A stretch of DNA of 64,000 bases from Peptoniphilus phoceensis (lineage in GTDB: Bacteria > Bacillota > Clostridia > Tissierellales > Peptoniphilaceae): contig NZ_LN999809.1 in the NCBI RefSeq assembly GCF_001517665.2, positions 124,001-188,000 of the forward strand, written 5' to 3'. The notes beneath the pieces were generated by a model. That model saw nothing but the letters and a program-made list of their open reading frames with translations, did no database searches and was not told the origin of the DNA. Of the stretch, positions 1 to 7,876 are shown piece after piece. Both the position numbers and the translations under genes were made by a program. The stretch's first letter is position 1. Each line of letters starts with the position of its first letter.

Positions 1-55
1 ACAAGTTAGTTCCAAAAAAATAATAATTAAATATATTTTCAAAAAAAATTATAGA

Positions 56-84
56 TTGTTTTAGGTAAAATAATTTGATATAAT
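56..84 (+). promoter_or_regulatory. promoter of the riboswitch/cation pump gene
   Basis: Seen: TTGTTT at 56-61, a 17-base spacer, then a perfect TATAAT at 79-84. Transcription would begin near 91, exactly at the 5' edge of the riboswitch aptamer, which supports the assignment. Confidence 0.7.
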
Positions 85-90
85 TTATTC

Positions 91-175
91 ACTTAGGGGA
101 GTAACTTTTAAATTTTCAGTCGTCATTACGGCAAAGCCCGGCTGGAAAGCTTATTATTAAGTATGTGAGACCGAT
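91..175 (+). promoter_or_regulatory. yybP-ykoY family (Mn2+) riboswitch aptamer
   Basis: Seen: the family's conserved blocks in order: AGGGGAGTA near 95, a TCGTCATTACG-like block near 120, a CCGGCTGG block near 138, and TGAGACC closing the aptamer near 166-172. Known: this family senses Mn2+ and controls Mn2+ exporters, including P-type pumps. The closing GAGACC strand is also the 5' arm of the terminator at 167-196, so ligand-stabilised aptamer folding and termination are mutually exclusive. This predicts that Mn2+ turns the downstream pump on. Confidence 0.88.
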
Positions 176-196
176 GTAACAATCGGTCTCTTTTTT
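167..196 (+). terminator. riboswitch expression-platform terminator
   Basis: Seen: perfect 9-bp stem GAGACCGAT (167-175) / ATCGGTCTC (182-190) with a 6-base loop, followed by six Ts. It lies in the leader 35 bases before the pump's start codon and shares its 5' arm with the aptamer. Confidence 0.9.
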
Positions 197-230
197 ATGT
201 ATTTATTTTATGTATTTATAAGGAGGAAAA

Positions 231-2927
231 ATGGACAAAAATTGGTATAATCAGTCCCCAGATGAAGCCTTAAAGAATCTTTCAACAAGTAAAGAAAGCG
301 GCTTGAGTAAGGAAGAAGCTACAAAAAGGCTAGAAAAATATGGGGAAAATGCACTTGCTGCAGAAAAGAAAAAATCCTTTGGAGAAAAATTAAAGGAACA
401 AATTCTTGATCCAATGATAATTATTCTTATGATAGCAGCCATTGTATCTGCTTTCGTTGGAGAAGCACTGGATGCTGGAATTATTATTGCAATTGTAATT
501 GTTAATGCTTTTCTTTCAATTTATCAAGAAGGAAAAGCTGAAGAAGCTATAGAAGCCTTACAAAAAATGTCATCACCAAAGGCAAAGGTAATAAGAGATG
601 GTGATCACATAGAAGTTGATTCCAATACTCTTGTGCCAGGAGATATTGTAATTCTTGAAACAGGCGACATTGTGCCAGCAGATTTAAGACTTATTGATTC
701 ATCTAACTTAAAAATTGACGAATCATCTCTAACTGGAGAATCAGTTCCAGTAGAAAAAAACTTCTCAAAAGTTTACGATGGCAAGATGGAAATTGGAGAT
801 AGAGAAAACTTGGCTTATTCTTCAACTATTATAACTTATGGTAGAGGAATGGGTCTTGTTGTAGAAACTGGTCATGAAACAGAAATTGGAAAGATTGCAA
901 CTTCAATTGCTACTGTGGGAGATGAACAAACACCACTACAAAGAAAACTTGCAAAACTTTCTAAGACTCTTGGAATTTTAGTTATTGTTATTTGTGCAGT
1001 GGTTCTTGGAGTAGGAGTTTTATATAAAAATGACCCACTAGAAATGTTTATGACAGCAATTTCTCTAGCTGTAGCAGCAGTTCCAGAAGGACTTCCTGCT
1101 ATTGTAACAATTGTACTTTCCATTGGAATGGGCAAGATGGCAGAAAAAAATGCCATTGTAAAAAAACTTTTGGCAGTAGAAACTCTTGGAACAACAACAG
1201 TAATTTGTTCAGATAAAACTGGTACACTTACTCAAAATGAAATGACTGTTGTAAAAGTATTTACAGATGGACAAGTTTATGATGTTTCTGGAACTGGTTA
1301 TTCACCTGAAGGTGATGTAACTAAAAAAGAAGAAAAAGTTACTATTGAAGATGATGAAAACTTAAAGATTCTATCATCTATAGCAGCCCTAACTAATGAT
1401 GCAAAATTAAAAGTCTCAGGAGATGAGGCTTCAATTATTGGCGACCCAACAGAAGGAGCCCTTCTTACATTTGCAGAAAAAGCAGGAAATGGACTAAAAG
1501 AACTTTACAGTAACTTTGACAGAATAGAAGAAATTCCTTTTGATTCTGGAAGAAAGATGATGACAACTTTCCACGATAAGATTTTTGATAATATTGCATC
1601 CTTTACAAAGGGAGCACCAGATGTTGTCCTTGACAGATGTAACAAAATATTAATTGATGGAAAAGAAGTAGAACTTGATGATAAATTAAAAAATGAAGTT
1701 TTAGATAAGAATAGTGAATTTGCAAGATCTGCACTTAGATGTCTTGGCTATGCTTACAGAAAACACAGTGATATGCCAAGTGAAATCACATCTGAAAATA
1801 TTGAAAAAGACATGGTTTTCGTTGGACTTACTGGTATGATTGACCCTTCAAGACCAGAAGTTAAAAAAGCAATAAAAGAATGTAGAAGTGCTGGTATAAG
1901 ACCAATAATGATTACTGGTGACTATCTTGAAACAGGACTTGCTATTGCAAAAGACCTTGGTATTGCAAAGTCTGATGATGAAGCAATAATGGGTAGAGAA
2001 TTAAATGAAATGTCTGAAGAAGAACTAAGACAAATTGTAAAAGAAAAATCTGTCTTCACTAGAGTTTCCCCAGAAAACAAAGTTCAAATAGTAACGGCGC
2101 TAAAACAAAATGGTCACATTACTGCCATGACTGGTGACGGTGTAAATGATGCTCCAGCAATAAAAAGAGCAGACATTGGTATTGCCATGGGTATAACTGG
2201 TACAGATGTTGCAAAAAATACTGCAGAAGTAATTTTGACTGACGACAACTTTGCCACAATTGTAAACGCAGTTGAAGAAGGGAGAATTATTTATTCAAAT
2301 ATCAAAAAATTTGTAGCTTACCTTCTTTCATGTAACCTTGGAGAAGTCCTAATAGTTTTAATTTCAATTTTAATGGACCTACCAGTGCCACTAATTCCAA
2401 TTCAATTACTATGGCTTAACCTTGTAACTGACTCCTTCCCAGCTTTGGCGCTTGGAGTTGAAAGAGGAGAAGCTGACATAATGGATGAAGCACCTCGTGA
2501 TCCAGATGAGCCAATCCTAGATACTGAAATAAAAATCACAGTTGCAATTCAATCAATTGCCATAACAGTTGCAACACTTCTTGCATATCTAGTTGGACTA
2601 AAGTGGTATGGACTTGAATCTGGAATAAATCACGCAAGAACAATGGCATTTTCAACACTAATTATTTGTGAACTTTTAAGAGCTTACTCATCAAGATCAA
2701 TTGACAAGACTGTATTTGAAATTGGAGCTTTCACAAACAAAAAATTAGTAATGGCAACAGCATTTTCATTCCTATTAATGCTTGTGGTAATTTATGTTCC
2801 AGTATTAAACGATGCCTTTGGACTAATGGACTTAGGACCAAGAGAAATTGGCGTTGTACTTGGATCAGCTCTTATCCCACTAGTAGCTGGAGAAATCCAA
2901 AAGAAAGTAAGATTTAAGAAAAAATAA
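231..2927 (+). CDS. P-type cation-transporting ATPase (P2A/SERCA-like, probable Mn2+ or Ca2+ exporter)
   Basis: An 898-residue membrane pump that exports divalent cations by ATP hydrolysis. Seen: an N-terminal cation-ATPase domain, the actuator TGES loop near residue 168, PEGLP in M4 (285-289), the phosphorylation site DKTGT at Asp328, GDGVNDAP near 635, and a C-terminal set of membrane helices. SERCA-type ligands are present: N and E in M5 (SCNLGE), N/T/D in M6 (LNLVTD), and an acidic residue in M8 (IICELL). The start has AGGAGG five bases upstream. Family motifs alone would suggest Ca2+. The Mn2+-type riboswitch in the leader makes Mn2+ efflux the better guess, as for riboswitch-controlled pumps in lactic acid bacteria. 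Substrate is inference; the pump class is certain. Confidence 0.93.
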   Translation: MDKNWYNQSPDEALKNLSTSKESGLSKEEATKRLEKYGENALAAEKKKSFGEKLKEQILDPMIIILMIAAIVSAFVGEALDAGIIIAIVIVNAFLSIYQEGKAEEAIEALQKMSSPKAKVIRDGDHIEVDSNTLVPGDIVILETGDIVPADLRLIDSSNLKIDESSLTGESVPVEKNFSKVYDGKMEIGDRENLAYSSTIITYGRGMGLVVETGHETEIGKIATSIATVGDEQTPLQRKLAKLSKTLGILVIVICAVVLGVGVLYKNDPLEMFMTAISLAVAAVPEGLPAIVTIVLSIGMGKMAEKNAIVKKLLAVETLGTTTVICSDKTGTLTQNEMTVVKVFTDGQVYDVSGTGYSPEGDVTKKEEKVTIEDDENLKILSSIAALTNDAKLKVSGDEASIIGDPTEGALLTFAEKAGNGLKELYSNFDRIEEIPFDSGRKMMTTFHDKIFDNIASFTKGAPDVVLDRCNKILIDGKEVELDDKLKNEVLDKNSEFARSALRCLGYAYRKHSDMPSEITSENIEKDMVFVGLTGMIDPSRPEVKKAIKECRSAGIRPIMITGDYLETGLAIAKDLGIAKSDDEAIMGRELNEMSEEELRQIVKEKSVFTRVSPENKVQIVTALKQNGHITAMTGDGVNDAPAIKRADIGIAMGITGTDVAKNTAEVILTDDNFATIVNAVEEGRIIYSNIKKFVAYLLSCNLGEVLIVLISILMDLPVPLIPIQLLWLNLVTDSFPALALGVERGEADIMDEAPRDPDEPILDTEIKITVAIQSIAITVATLLAYLVGLKWYGLESGINHARTMAFSTLIICELLRAYSSRSIDKTVFEIGAFTNKKLVMATAFSFLLMLVVIYVPVLNDAFGLMDLGPREIGVVLGSALIPLVAGEIQKKVRFKKK

Positions 2928-2943
2928 ATAAAAATTAAAAGAT

Positions 2944-2991
2944 AAAAAAAGAAGTGTCCCTAGACTCTTATAGTTTAAGGACACTTTTTTT
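2944..2991 (+). terminator. terminator of the cation pump gene
   Basis: Seen: stem AAGTGTCC (2952-2959) / GGACACTT (2979-2986) with a 19-base loop and a run of Ts, starting 17 bases after the pump's stop codon region. The A-rich 5' flank makes it usable from the minus strand as well, and a minus-strand gene converges here. Confidence 0.8.
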
Positions 2992-3018
2992 ATTTAATAT
3001 ATAGTTTTATAGAAATTC

Positions 3019-3288
3019 TTATTTTTTGAAAAGATAAATAATTAGAGAAAAAATAAGACCAAGTAAAAGACACGACATTAATTCTTTAGAAAGACTATAC
3101 AAAGGGATACCAAATATTCTTTCAATCCCAGATAATTTGTAAAAAATAAATAAAAGAATTCCTAATATAAAAAATAGCACAGCCATTTTGCACATATTAA
3201 ATAAGTAAAAATAAATGTCGTCATTTACATCAATTTTTTTATAGTGTTTTAAAATAAATTTTTCAAGCAATAAATTTATTTTTTTCAT
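3019..3288 (-). CDS. small two-helix membrane protein, function unknown
   Basis: 89 residues. Seen: a charged N-terminus, two hydrophobic segments (about residues 33-53 and 70-86) and a short basic tail, as in small integral membrane proteins. The start has a GAGGT Shine-Dalgarno at the right distance (reading TAAGAGGTAGAG before ATG). It is monocistronic and converges on the pump gene. No family is recognised. The proper ribosome site and the membrane-protein composition argue that it is real rather than a chance ORF. Confidence 0.6.
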   Translation of the reverse strand: MKKINLLLEKFILKHYKKIDVNDDIYFYLFNMCKMAVLFFILGILLFIFYKLSGIERIFGIPLYSLSKELMSCLLLGLIFSLIIYLFKK

Positions 3289-3485
3289 CTCTACCTCTTA
3301 AAATAAAACTGAATTAAAAACTAAAGAATTGTGATACTTATAAATATTTTATAAAGTAAATATATCACTATTAAAAACAATAATCAACTGAATATTGAAC
3401 AATAGTAAACTTAAAAATTTTTAACTTGTTAGAAAATCATTTACTAATCTTTTAAGTTTTAGCTTGTTTTATTTTTATAAAAATC

Positions 3486-3514
3486 TTGACAAAAATATTT
3501 GTTGGGGCTATAGT
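3486..3514 (+). promoter_or_regulatory. promoter of the CPBP/YtrA-type ABC operon
   Basis: Seen: perfect TTGACA at 3486-3491, a 17-base spacer, and TATAGT at 3509-3514. The start point would lie near 3521. The operator at 3512-3536 overlaps the -10 element and start point, which fits repression by the GntR protein encoded downstream. Confidence 0.85.
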
Positions 3515-3536
3515 GTAAATATAAAGTATATACACT
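3512..3536 (+). promoter_or_regulatory. YtrA-type GntR operator, AGTGTA-N13-TACACT
   Basis: Seen: perfect inverted repeat AGTGTA (3512-3517) / TACACT (3531-3536) with exactly 13 bases between the halves, overlapping the -10 element. From memory, this is the half-site sequence and spacing reported for YtrA-subfamily GntR repressors, and the operon encodes such a regulator at 4666. Autoregulation is inferred. Confidence 0.75.
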
Positions 3537-3566
3537 TAAAAATAAATTAAGGAGTTAAAGAAATTT

Positions 3567-4574
3567 ATGAAAAGAGATTTAAAAATTTTTATTGGCATAT
3601 CATTTATAATTCCCTACTTAATGGGATTTGCTATTTATTACTGCAAATTACACGACATAAGCATAAGTATTTATCCCTTATTTCAAATGTTTATTCCATT
3701 TTTAGCTGTAGTAGCCTTGTTATACAAAGAAGACAAAAGCATTTTAAAAGTTTTTCCATTTAAAATTTATATCTTTACAAGTATTGTTGTGTTTTTGTTT
3801 GCTATATTAAATATTTTTTATCCCAACTTTGATAATTTTTCAGATACGATAATTTTAATGTCTGCTATTGCAATGATCATAGCTATTTCAACTATGGATA
3901 AGGACCTTAAAAAGAAATTATCTCTAGACAATCCAAATAAAAAGATGACAATTCTCATGTGTTTAATTTTTATTTTTATATATTTTTTAAGATTATTTAT
4001 TTTGTACGTTTTGGGAGGAGAAACAAGAGAATTTATAAAAGTTTTTAATCTTAATAAATTAAAAATTTTTATTTCCATTATTATTTTCTCATTTTTAAAT
4101 ATTATGCCATTCATTGGAGAAGAATATGGTTGGAGGGCATATTTAGCACCAAGGCTAAAAGAAATTTATGGTGTAAAGAAATCTATTCTACTAACAGGTT
4201 TTATTTGGGGAATATGGCACTTACCTCTTAATTTATTTTATTATTCAGATGGAGTTTTGACATCACAGATTTATTCAGTACTTGTACAACTTGTATTTTG
4301 CACATTTTTGGGAATATTTTTAACCTATGCATATAATAGGACAAAATCAATTTGGGCTCCAGTTATGATTCACTTTTTAAATAATAATCTTGCCTTATTA
4401 TTGGTTACAGATATTTCTAATGATATTTTTTCTGGGCAACATTATGAATTTAAAGATTCCTTGTTTACAGTCTTGAGCTCAATTATATTATTTGGAATTT
4501 TCATATTTTCAAAGTATATAAAGGATGAAGAACTTTGGCAAAAATCTGTATATGAGAAAATTAAGGAGTCTTAA
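3567..4574 (+). CDS. CPBP family intramembrane metalloprotease
   Basis: 335 residues with about eight hydrophobic segments. Seen: the three CPBP (CAAX protease/bacteriocin-processing) motifs: EEYGWR with the paired glutamates Glu185/Glu186, FIWGIWH with His218, and PVMIHFLNNN with His269. Known: members cleave prenylated or peptide substrates within the membrane, and many Firmicute members act in bacteriocin maturation or self-immunity. It is the first gene behind the YtrA-type operator, followed after 91 bases by the regulator and ABC genes, so a role in the same envelope or antibiotic response is likely. Start: ATG preceded by AAGGAG. The substrate is unknown. Confidence 0.85.
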   Translation: MKRDLKIFIGISFIIPYLMGFAIYYCKLHDISISIYPLFQMFIPFLAVVALLYKEDKSILKVFPFKIYIFTSIVVFLFAILNIFYPNFDNFSDTIILMSAIAMIIAISTMDKDLKKKLSLDNPNKKMTILMCLIFIFIYFLRLFILYVLGGETREFIKVFNLNKLKIFISIIIFSFLNIMPFIGEEYGWRAYLAPRLKEIYGVKKSILLTGFIWGIWHLPLNLFYYSDGVLTSQIYSVLVQLVFCTFLGIFLTYAYNRTKSIWAPVMIHFLNNNLALLLVTDISNDIFSGQHYEFKDSLFTVLSSIILFGIFIFSKYIKDEELWQKSVYEKIKES

Positions 4575-4640
4575 TTATTTTGTGCTCTTTATAAAAGCAT
4601 TTAAAGTATCAAATATAAGCATTTTTTAAAATAAAAAAAC

Positions 4641-4654
4641 TATATACACTTAAA
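4641..4654 (+). promoter_or_regulatory. isolated operator half-site upstream of the GntR gene
   Basis: Seen: 14 bases, TATATACACTTAAA, identical to the right half of the operator at 3527-3540. The partner AGTGTA half is absent at the expected distance (4626-4631 reads TAAAAT-like sequence). It may be a weak secondary site or a remnant from when the regulator gene had its own promoter. Confidence 0.4.
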
Positions 4655-4665
4655 GGTGGTGTGAT

Positions 4666-5046
4666 ATGAAAATTATTATTTCCAATGATTCTGGTCTTCC
4701 AATTTATGAGCAGATAAAAAATCAAATCAAGGCTCAGATCGTTGCAGGGGACCTAGAGGCAGATGAAGGACTTCCTGGCATGAGGACTCTTGCCAGCGAC
4801 CTAAAGGTCTCTGTCATTACAACAAAACGTGCCTACAATGACTTGGAACAAGAGGGATATATTTATTCAATGCCAGGAAAGGGTTCCTTTGTAAAAAAAT
4901 TAAATGAAGAAGTTGTAAGAGAAAATGCCCTGGCAAAAATAGAAAAGCATTTTACTGACGCAATTACTGTTGCCAAGGCTAGTGGCATTGAAATTGAAGA
5001 ATTGCAAGAAATTTTAAAGACATTAGATGAAGTGGGTGACTTATGA
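4666..5046 (+). CDS. GntR family transcriptional regulator, YtrA subfamily
   Basis: 126 residues, the short length typical of the YtrA subfamily: an N-terminal winged helix (about residues 10-75, with the LPGMRTLASDLKVS helix-turn-helix and the wing ending PGKGSFV) and only a short helical C-terminal dimerisation part instead of a ligand domain. Known: such proteins repress ABC transporter operons and are relieved by cell-wall-active antibiotics. Start ATG is preceded by GGTGGTG. The stop overlaps the start of the ABC ATPase gene in an ATGA arrangement, giving translational coupling. Its target is most likely the operator at 3512-3536. Confidence 0.9.
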   Translation: MKIIISNDSGLPIYEQIKNQIKAQIVAGDLEADEGLPGMRTLASDLKVSVITTKRAYNDLEQEGYIYSMPGKGSFVKKLNEEVVRENALAKIEKHFTDAITVAKASGIEIEELQEILKTLDEVGDL

Positions 5047-5882
5047 AAGTGATAGAAATAAAAAATTTGAGAAAAGAATTTAAGGACTTTGAAATTAATA
5101 TAGAAAATTTAGAAATTCCTGAGGGTGCAGTCATTGGACTAATTGGCGAGAATGGTGCAGGAAAGACAACTCTCTTAAAATGTATTTTGGATTTATACAA
5201 ATATGATGGCGACATAAAAGTTTTTGGAGAAGATATCCACAAGGAATCTTTTGAAAAAATTGGGGCAGTGATAACTGACTCCTTCTTCAACGATACTTTT
5301 AAGATAAAAGATGTTGTTGATATTTTAAAAGTTGCTTACAGAAACTTTGATGAAGAAATGTTTTATGACTGCGCGGATAAATTTAAAATGCCAAGGGACA
5401 AAAAATTAAATGAACTCTCTACAGGAAATTTGATGAAGTTAAAAATTATCTCTGCAATTTGTCACAATCCAGATCTCTTGATCTTTGATGAGCCAACTTC
5501 AGGTCTTGACCCTGTTATTCGTGATGAAATCATAGGCTTTCTCTTTGACTATATGAGAGATGGGGAAGGGACAATTTTATTTTCATCACACATCTTGTCC
5601 GACATAGAAAAAATTGCCGATTACATTGTTTATATCCACGATGGTAAAGTTATTTTGTACGACGAAAAGGACTCTCTAATAGAAAAATATGGAATTTTAA
5701 AGACATCAGAAGAAAACTTAGAAAAATATGGAGATTTTATCTTAAAGACAAGAAAAAACAAATACTCAACTGAAGCTCTCGTAAAAAATATTGGGGTTTT
5801 CAAAGAATTTTATCCAAATGAAGTTGTGGATAGGGCAAATGTGGAGGACATCATGATATTTTTATCAAGAGGTGGACAATGA
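5043..5882 (+). CDS. ABC transporter ATP-binding protein (YtrB-like)
   Basis: 279 residues. Seen: Walker A GENGAGKT at residues 35-42, a signature motif of the LSTGN form near 128, and Walker B LLIFDEPTSG near 150 with a following H-loop. About 70 further residues follow the core domain, as in BcrA/YtrB-type ATPases. It energises the permeases encoded just downstream; the class exports or detoxifies cell-envelope-active compounds. Coupled to the regulator (4-base overlap) and to the next gene (overlap at 5879-5882). Confidence 0.92.
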   Translation: MKVIEIKNLRKEFKDFEINIENLEIPEGAVIGLIGENGAGKTTLLKCILDLYKYDGDIKVFGEDIHKESFEKIGAVITDSFFNDTFKIKDVVDILKVAYRNFDEEMFYDCADKFKMPRDKKLNELSTGNLMKLKIISAICHNPDLLIFDEPTSGLDPVIRDEIIGFLFDYMRDGEGTILFSSHILSDIEKIADYIVYIHDGKVILYDEKDSLIEKYGILKTSEENLEKYGDFILKTRKNKYSTEALVKNIGVFKEFYPNEVVDRANVEDIMIFLSRGGQ

Positions 5883-6484
5883 AAGCAGTATTAATAAATG
5901 AGTGGAAAATATTTAAGTATTATTTTTTAGCATCAATACTAGGATTGGCATTAATACTCTTAATTTTTATGAATAATAGGGGAGGAGACAACAGACTTAT
6001 TATCTACTGCGTTGGCATTGTTTCTTATACATTAAGAGGTCAAATTATCTTTGGAGATAAGTATAATGATATGGGTAAGTTCCTAACAATGCCAGTTTCT
6101 ATTAATGACTATTCACTTGGGAAAATCTTAAGAAATATAATGGTCTATATAATAACATCAATAGCATTTTTTATTTCTGTAGTAATTTTTAAAGAAAACA
6201 TTACAATGGAAATTATAAAGAGATATATATTTTATTTTTTAGCAATTGATTTTAGCTTAATGAGCATTTTCCATATATTTTTTTCAAAATATAAAAAATC
6301 TTATATTTTTATAATTTATACATTATCTGTTTTATTAGTGGGGATGCCATTGCTTAGATACACAAAGTATCTTTTGAATTACAAAATAATTTTTATAATT
6401 CTTTCCATAGTCTTACCAGTAATTTCAGTTTTTATGGATTATAAATTCTCATCAAAACTTTTAAAGGAGGATGAGATAGTATGA
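5879..6484 (+). CDS. ABC-2 type permease subunit (first of a tandem pair)
   Basis: 201 residues with about six hydrophobic segments and no extracellular domain. Seen: a central block of the form TLRGQIIFGD ... FLTMPVSINDYSLGKI shared with the next gene, so the two are tandem paralogues. It overlaps the ATPase stop by four bases (ATGA). Probable role: half of the membrane channel of the YtrB-type transporter. The substrate cannot be told from sequence. Confidence 0.82.
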   Translation: MKAVLINEWKIFKYYFLASILGLALILLIFMNNRGGDNRLIIYCVGIVSYTLRGQIIFGDKYNDMGKFLTMPVSINDYSLGKILRNIMVYIITSIAFFISVVIFKENITMEIIKRYIFYFLAIDFSLMSIFHIFFSKYKKSYIFIIYTLSVLLVGMPLLRYTKYLLNYKIIFIILSIVLPVISVFMDYKFSSKLLKEDEIV

Positions 6485-7089
6485 AAGCAGTTTTATATAA
6501 TGACTTTAAAGTTGTAAAAAAGCTTGCCCTTCCATTTGTGTTTTTTATTGGGGCAATTCTTCTTTTAAGTTTTGTAATTACAGGGAAAAATTCTGAGCAA
6601 TTTTTTATGCAATGGGCATTTATTATGATCTTTACCTTGAGGACACAAGTGCTCTTTGGAGATAACTTCAAAGATTTTCAAAAGTTTATGACAATGCCAA
6701 GCTCTTTGGAAGATTACTCTCTTGCCAAGATAATAAAAAATCTAATAATATTTATTCTTACTACAATTGTATTTTTAATAGGGCTAATTACTAGTGGTGA
6801 CGAAGACAGGCTTATGTTAAATATGTATGTCAACCTACTAATAGCCTTGGACTTTTTCGCCTTTAGCCTAAGTCACCTTATTTTTACAAAATACAAAAAG
6901 GGATTAGTGGCATTATTATACGGCTTAATGATTGTAGGTTTGGGTTTAATTTTTGGCTTAACCTACATGACAAATTATGACGTTTTAATTAATTACAGAC
7001 CTGCCTTTATTATAGGTTCATTAATAATTTGCATCTTGTCCTTTAAGTTAGACTATAAATTGTCAACAAAATATTTGAATAAGAGGTGA
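6481..7089 (+). CDS. ABC-2 type permease subunit (second of a tandem pair)
   Basis: 202 residues, six predicted membrane segments. Seen: the same opening residues (MKAVL) and the same central pattern TLRTQVLFGD ... FMTMPSSLEDYSLAKI as the preceding protein, so it arose by tandem duplication. It probably pairs with that protein as a heterodimeric channel. GGAGG-type Shine-Dalgarno lies inside the end of the previous gene, and its ATG overlaps that stop codon. Confidence 0.82.
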   Translation: MKAVLYNDFKVVKKLALPFVFFIGAILLLSFVITGKNSEQFFMQWAFIMIFTLRTQVLFGDNFKDFQKFMTMPSSLEDYSLAKIIKNLIIFILTTIVFLIGLITSGDEDRLMLNMYVNLLIALDFFAFSLSHLIFTKYKKGLVALLYGLMIVGLGLIFGLTYMTNYDVLINYRPAFIIGSLIICILSFKLDYKLSTKYLNKR

Positions 7090-7093
7090 TAGG

Positions 7094-7732
7094 ATGAAAA
7101 TTCTTTTAAAAAATGATTTTAAAATTAGAAAAAAATTTATCATCGCTTATTTCATATTTATATTAATGATATTTTCCTTAAAGACCATAGGACTTATGTC
7201 AGAGGAATATAGCTTTTTCACAAACAAATCCTTCGTCCTAGTTTACCTATCAGCTATCCTAATTCACTTTGTATTATATGTAATAACTAGTGAAGGTATG
7301 ATGATTGACAAGAGCAAACCATACTTTCTAACTCTTGGTGTATCAAGGCGTGACATAATAAATGTAAAATTTTTGAAGATTGCAATAATATTTATTATAG
7401 ATGGGCTTTTAATGGCTTACATCTTGCAAAATTTTAAATTGCGTGGCGAGGAATTTGAATTTGGACTCTTCATTTCACTATTTATGATGTCCTACTACAT
7501 TATAAACATTCCAATATATCTTTACTTTGGACAAAATAGTGGTGTGGGAACAATATTTACAAGTTCGCCTGCCTTGCTTCCATTTTTAGATAAACTTGGA
7601 AAGAATCCCTCTGGCTTTTTCCTAGGCATAATAAAGAAGACAAGTTCTCTTAAATTAATTTTATTTTTACTTGCCTTTCTTATAACAATTTATGTTATCT
7701 CAAGAATAATAGGAGAGAGAAAAGATTATTAA
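7094..7732 (+). CDS. ABC-2 type membrane protein, last gene of the YtrA-type operon
   Basis: 212 residues with about six hydrophobic segments. It begins with the same MK(I/A)LLKNDFK-like cytoplasmic stretch as its neighbours but is more divergent; residues near 75-85 (KPYFLTLGVSRRDI) are typical of ABC-2 membrane subunits that respond to or carry bacitracin-like compounds. Start ATG lies 4 bases after the preceding stop with an AGAGGTGATAGG ribosome site. Part of the same transporter; the exact role (third channel subunit or regulatory subunit) is unknown. Confidence 0.72.
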   Translation: MKILLKNDFKIRKKFIIAYFIFILMIFSLKTIGLMSEEYSFFTNKSFVLVYLSAILIHFVLYVITSEGMMIDKSKPYFLTLGVSRRDIINVKFLKIAIIFIIDGLLMAYILQNFKLRGEEFEFGLFISLFMMSYYIINIPIYLYFGQNSGVGTIFTSSPALLPFLDKLGKNPSGFFLGIIKKTSSLKLILFLLAFLITIYVISRIIGERKDY

Positions 7733-7737
7733 GAGAG

Positions 7738-7774
7738 AAAGACTTTTGAAGCCGAACTTCAAGAGTCTTTTTTG
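7738..7774 (+). terminator. terminator of the YtrA-type ABC operon
   Basis: Seen: stem GACTTTTGAAG (7741-7751) / CTTCAAGAGTC (7757-7767), one G-U pair, 5-base loop, then six Ts. It starts within 10 bases of the last stop codon. Confidence 0.9.
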
Positions 7775-7876
7775 ATTTAAAATTATATTTTAAAGGAAAA
7801 ATTCATCATCTTCCTGCCATTTGCCTCCCAATGTGATAGAATAAAAAATGAATTTATATTATATGAGGAGGAAAAA

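Noticed and set aside
7775-7876. Purine riboswitch before the NCS2 permease
   Set aside because: Neither the conserved TATA...TCTACC-type loops nor a terminator is present in the leader.
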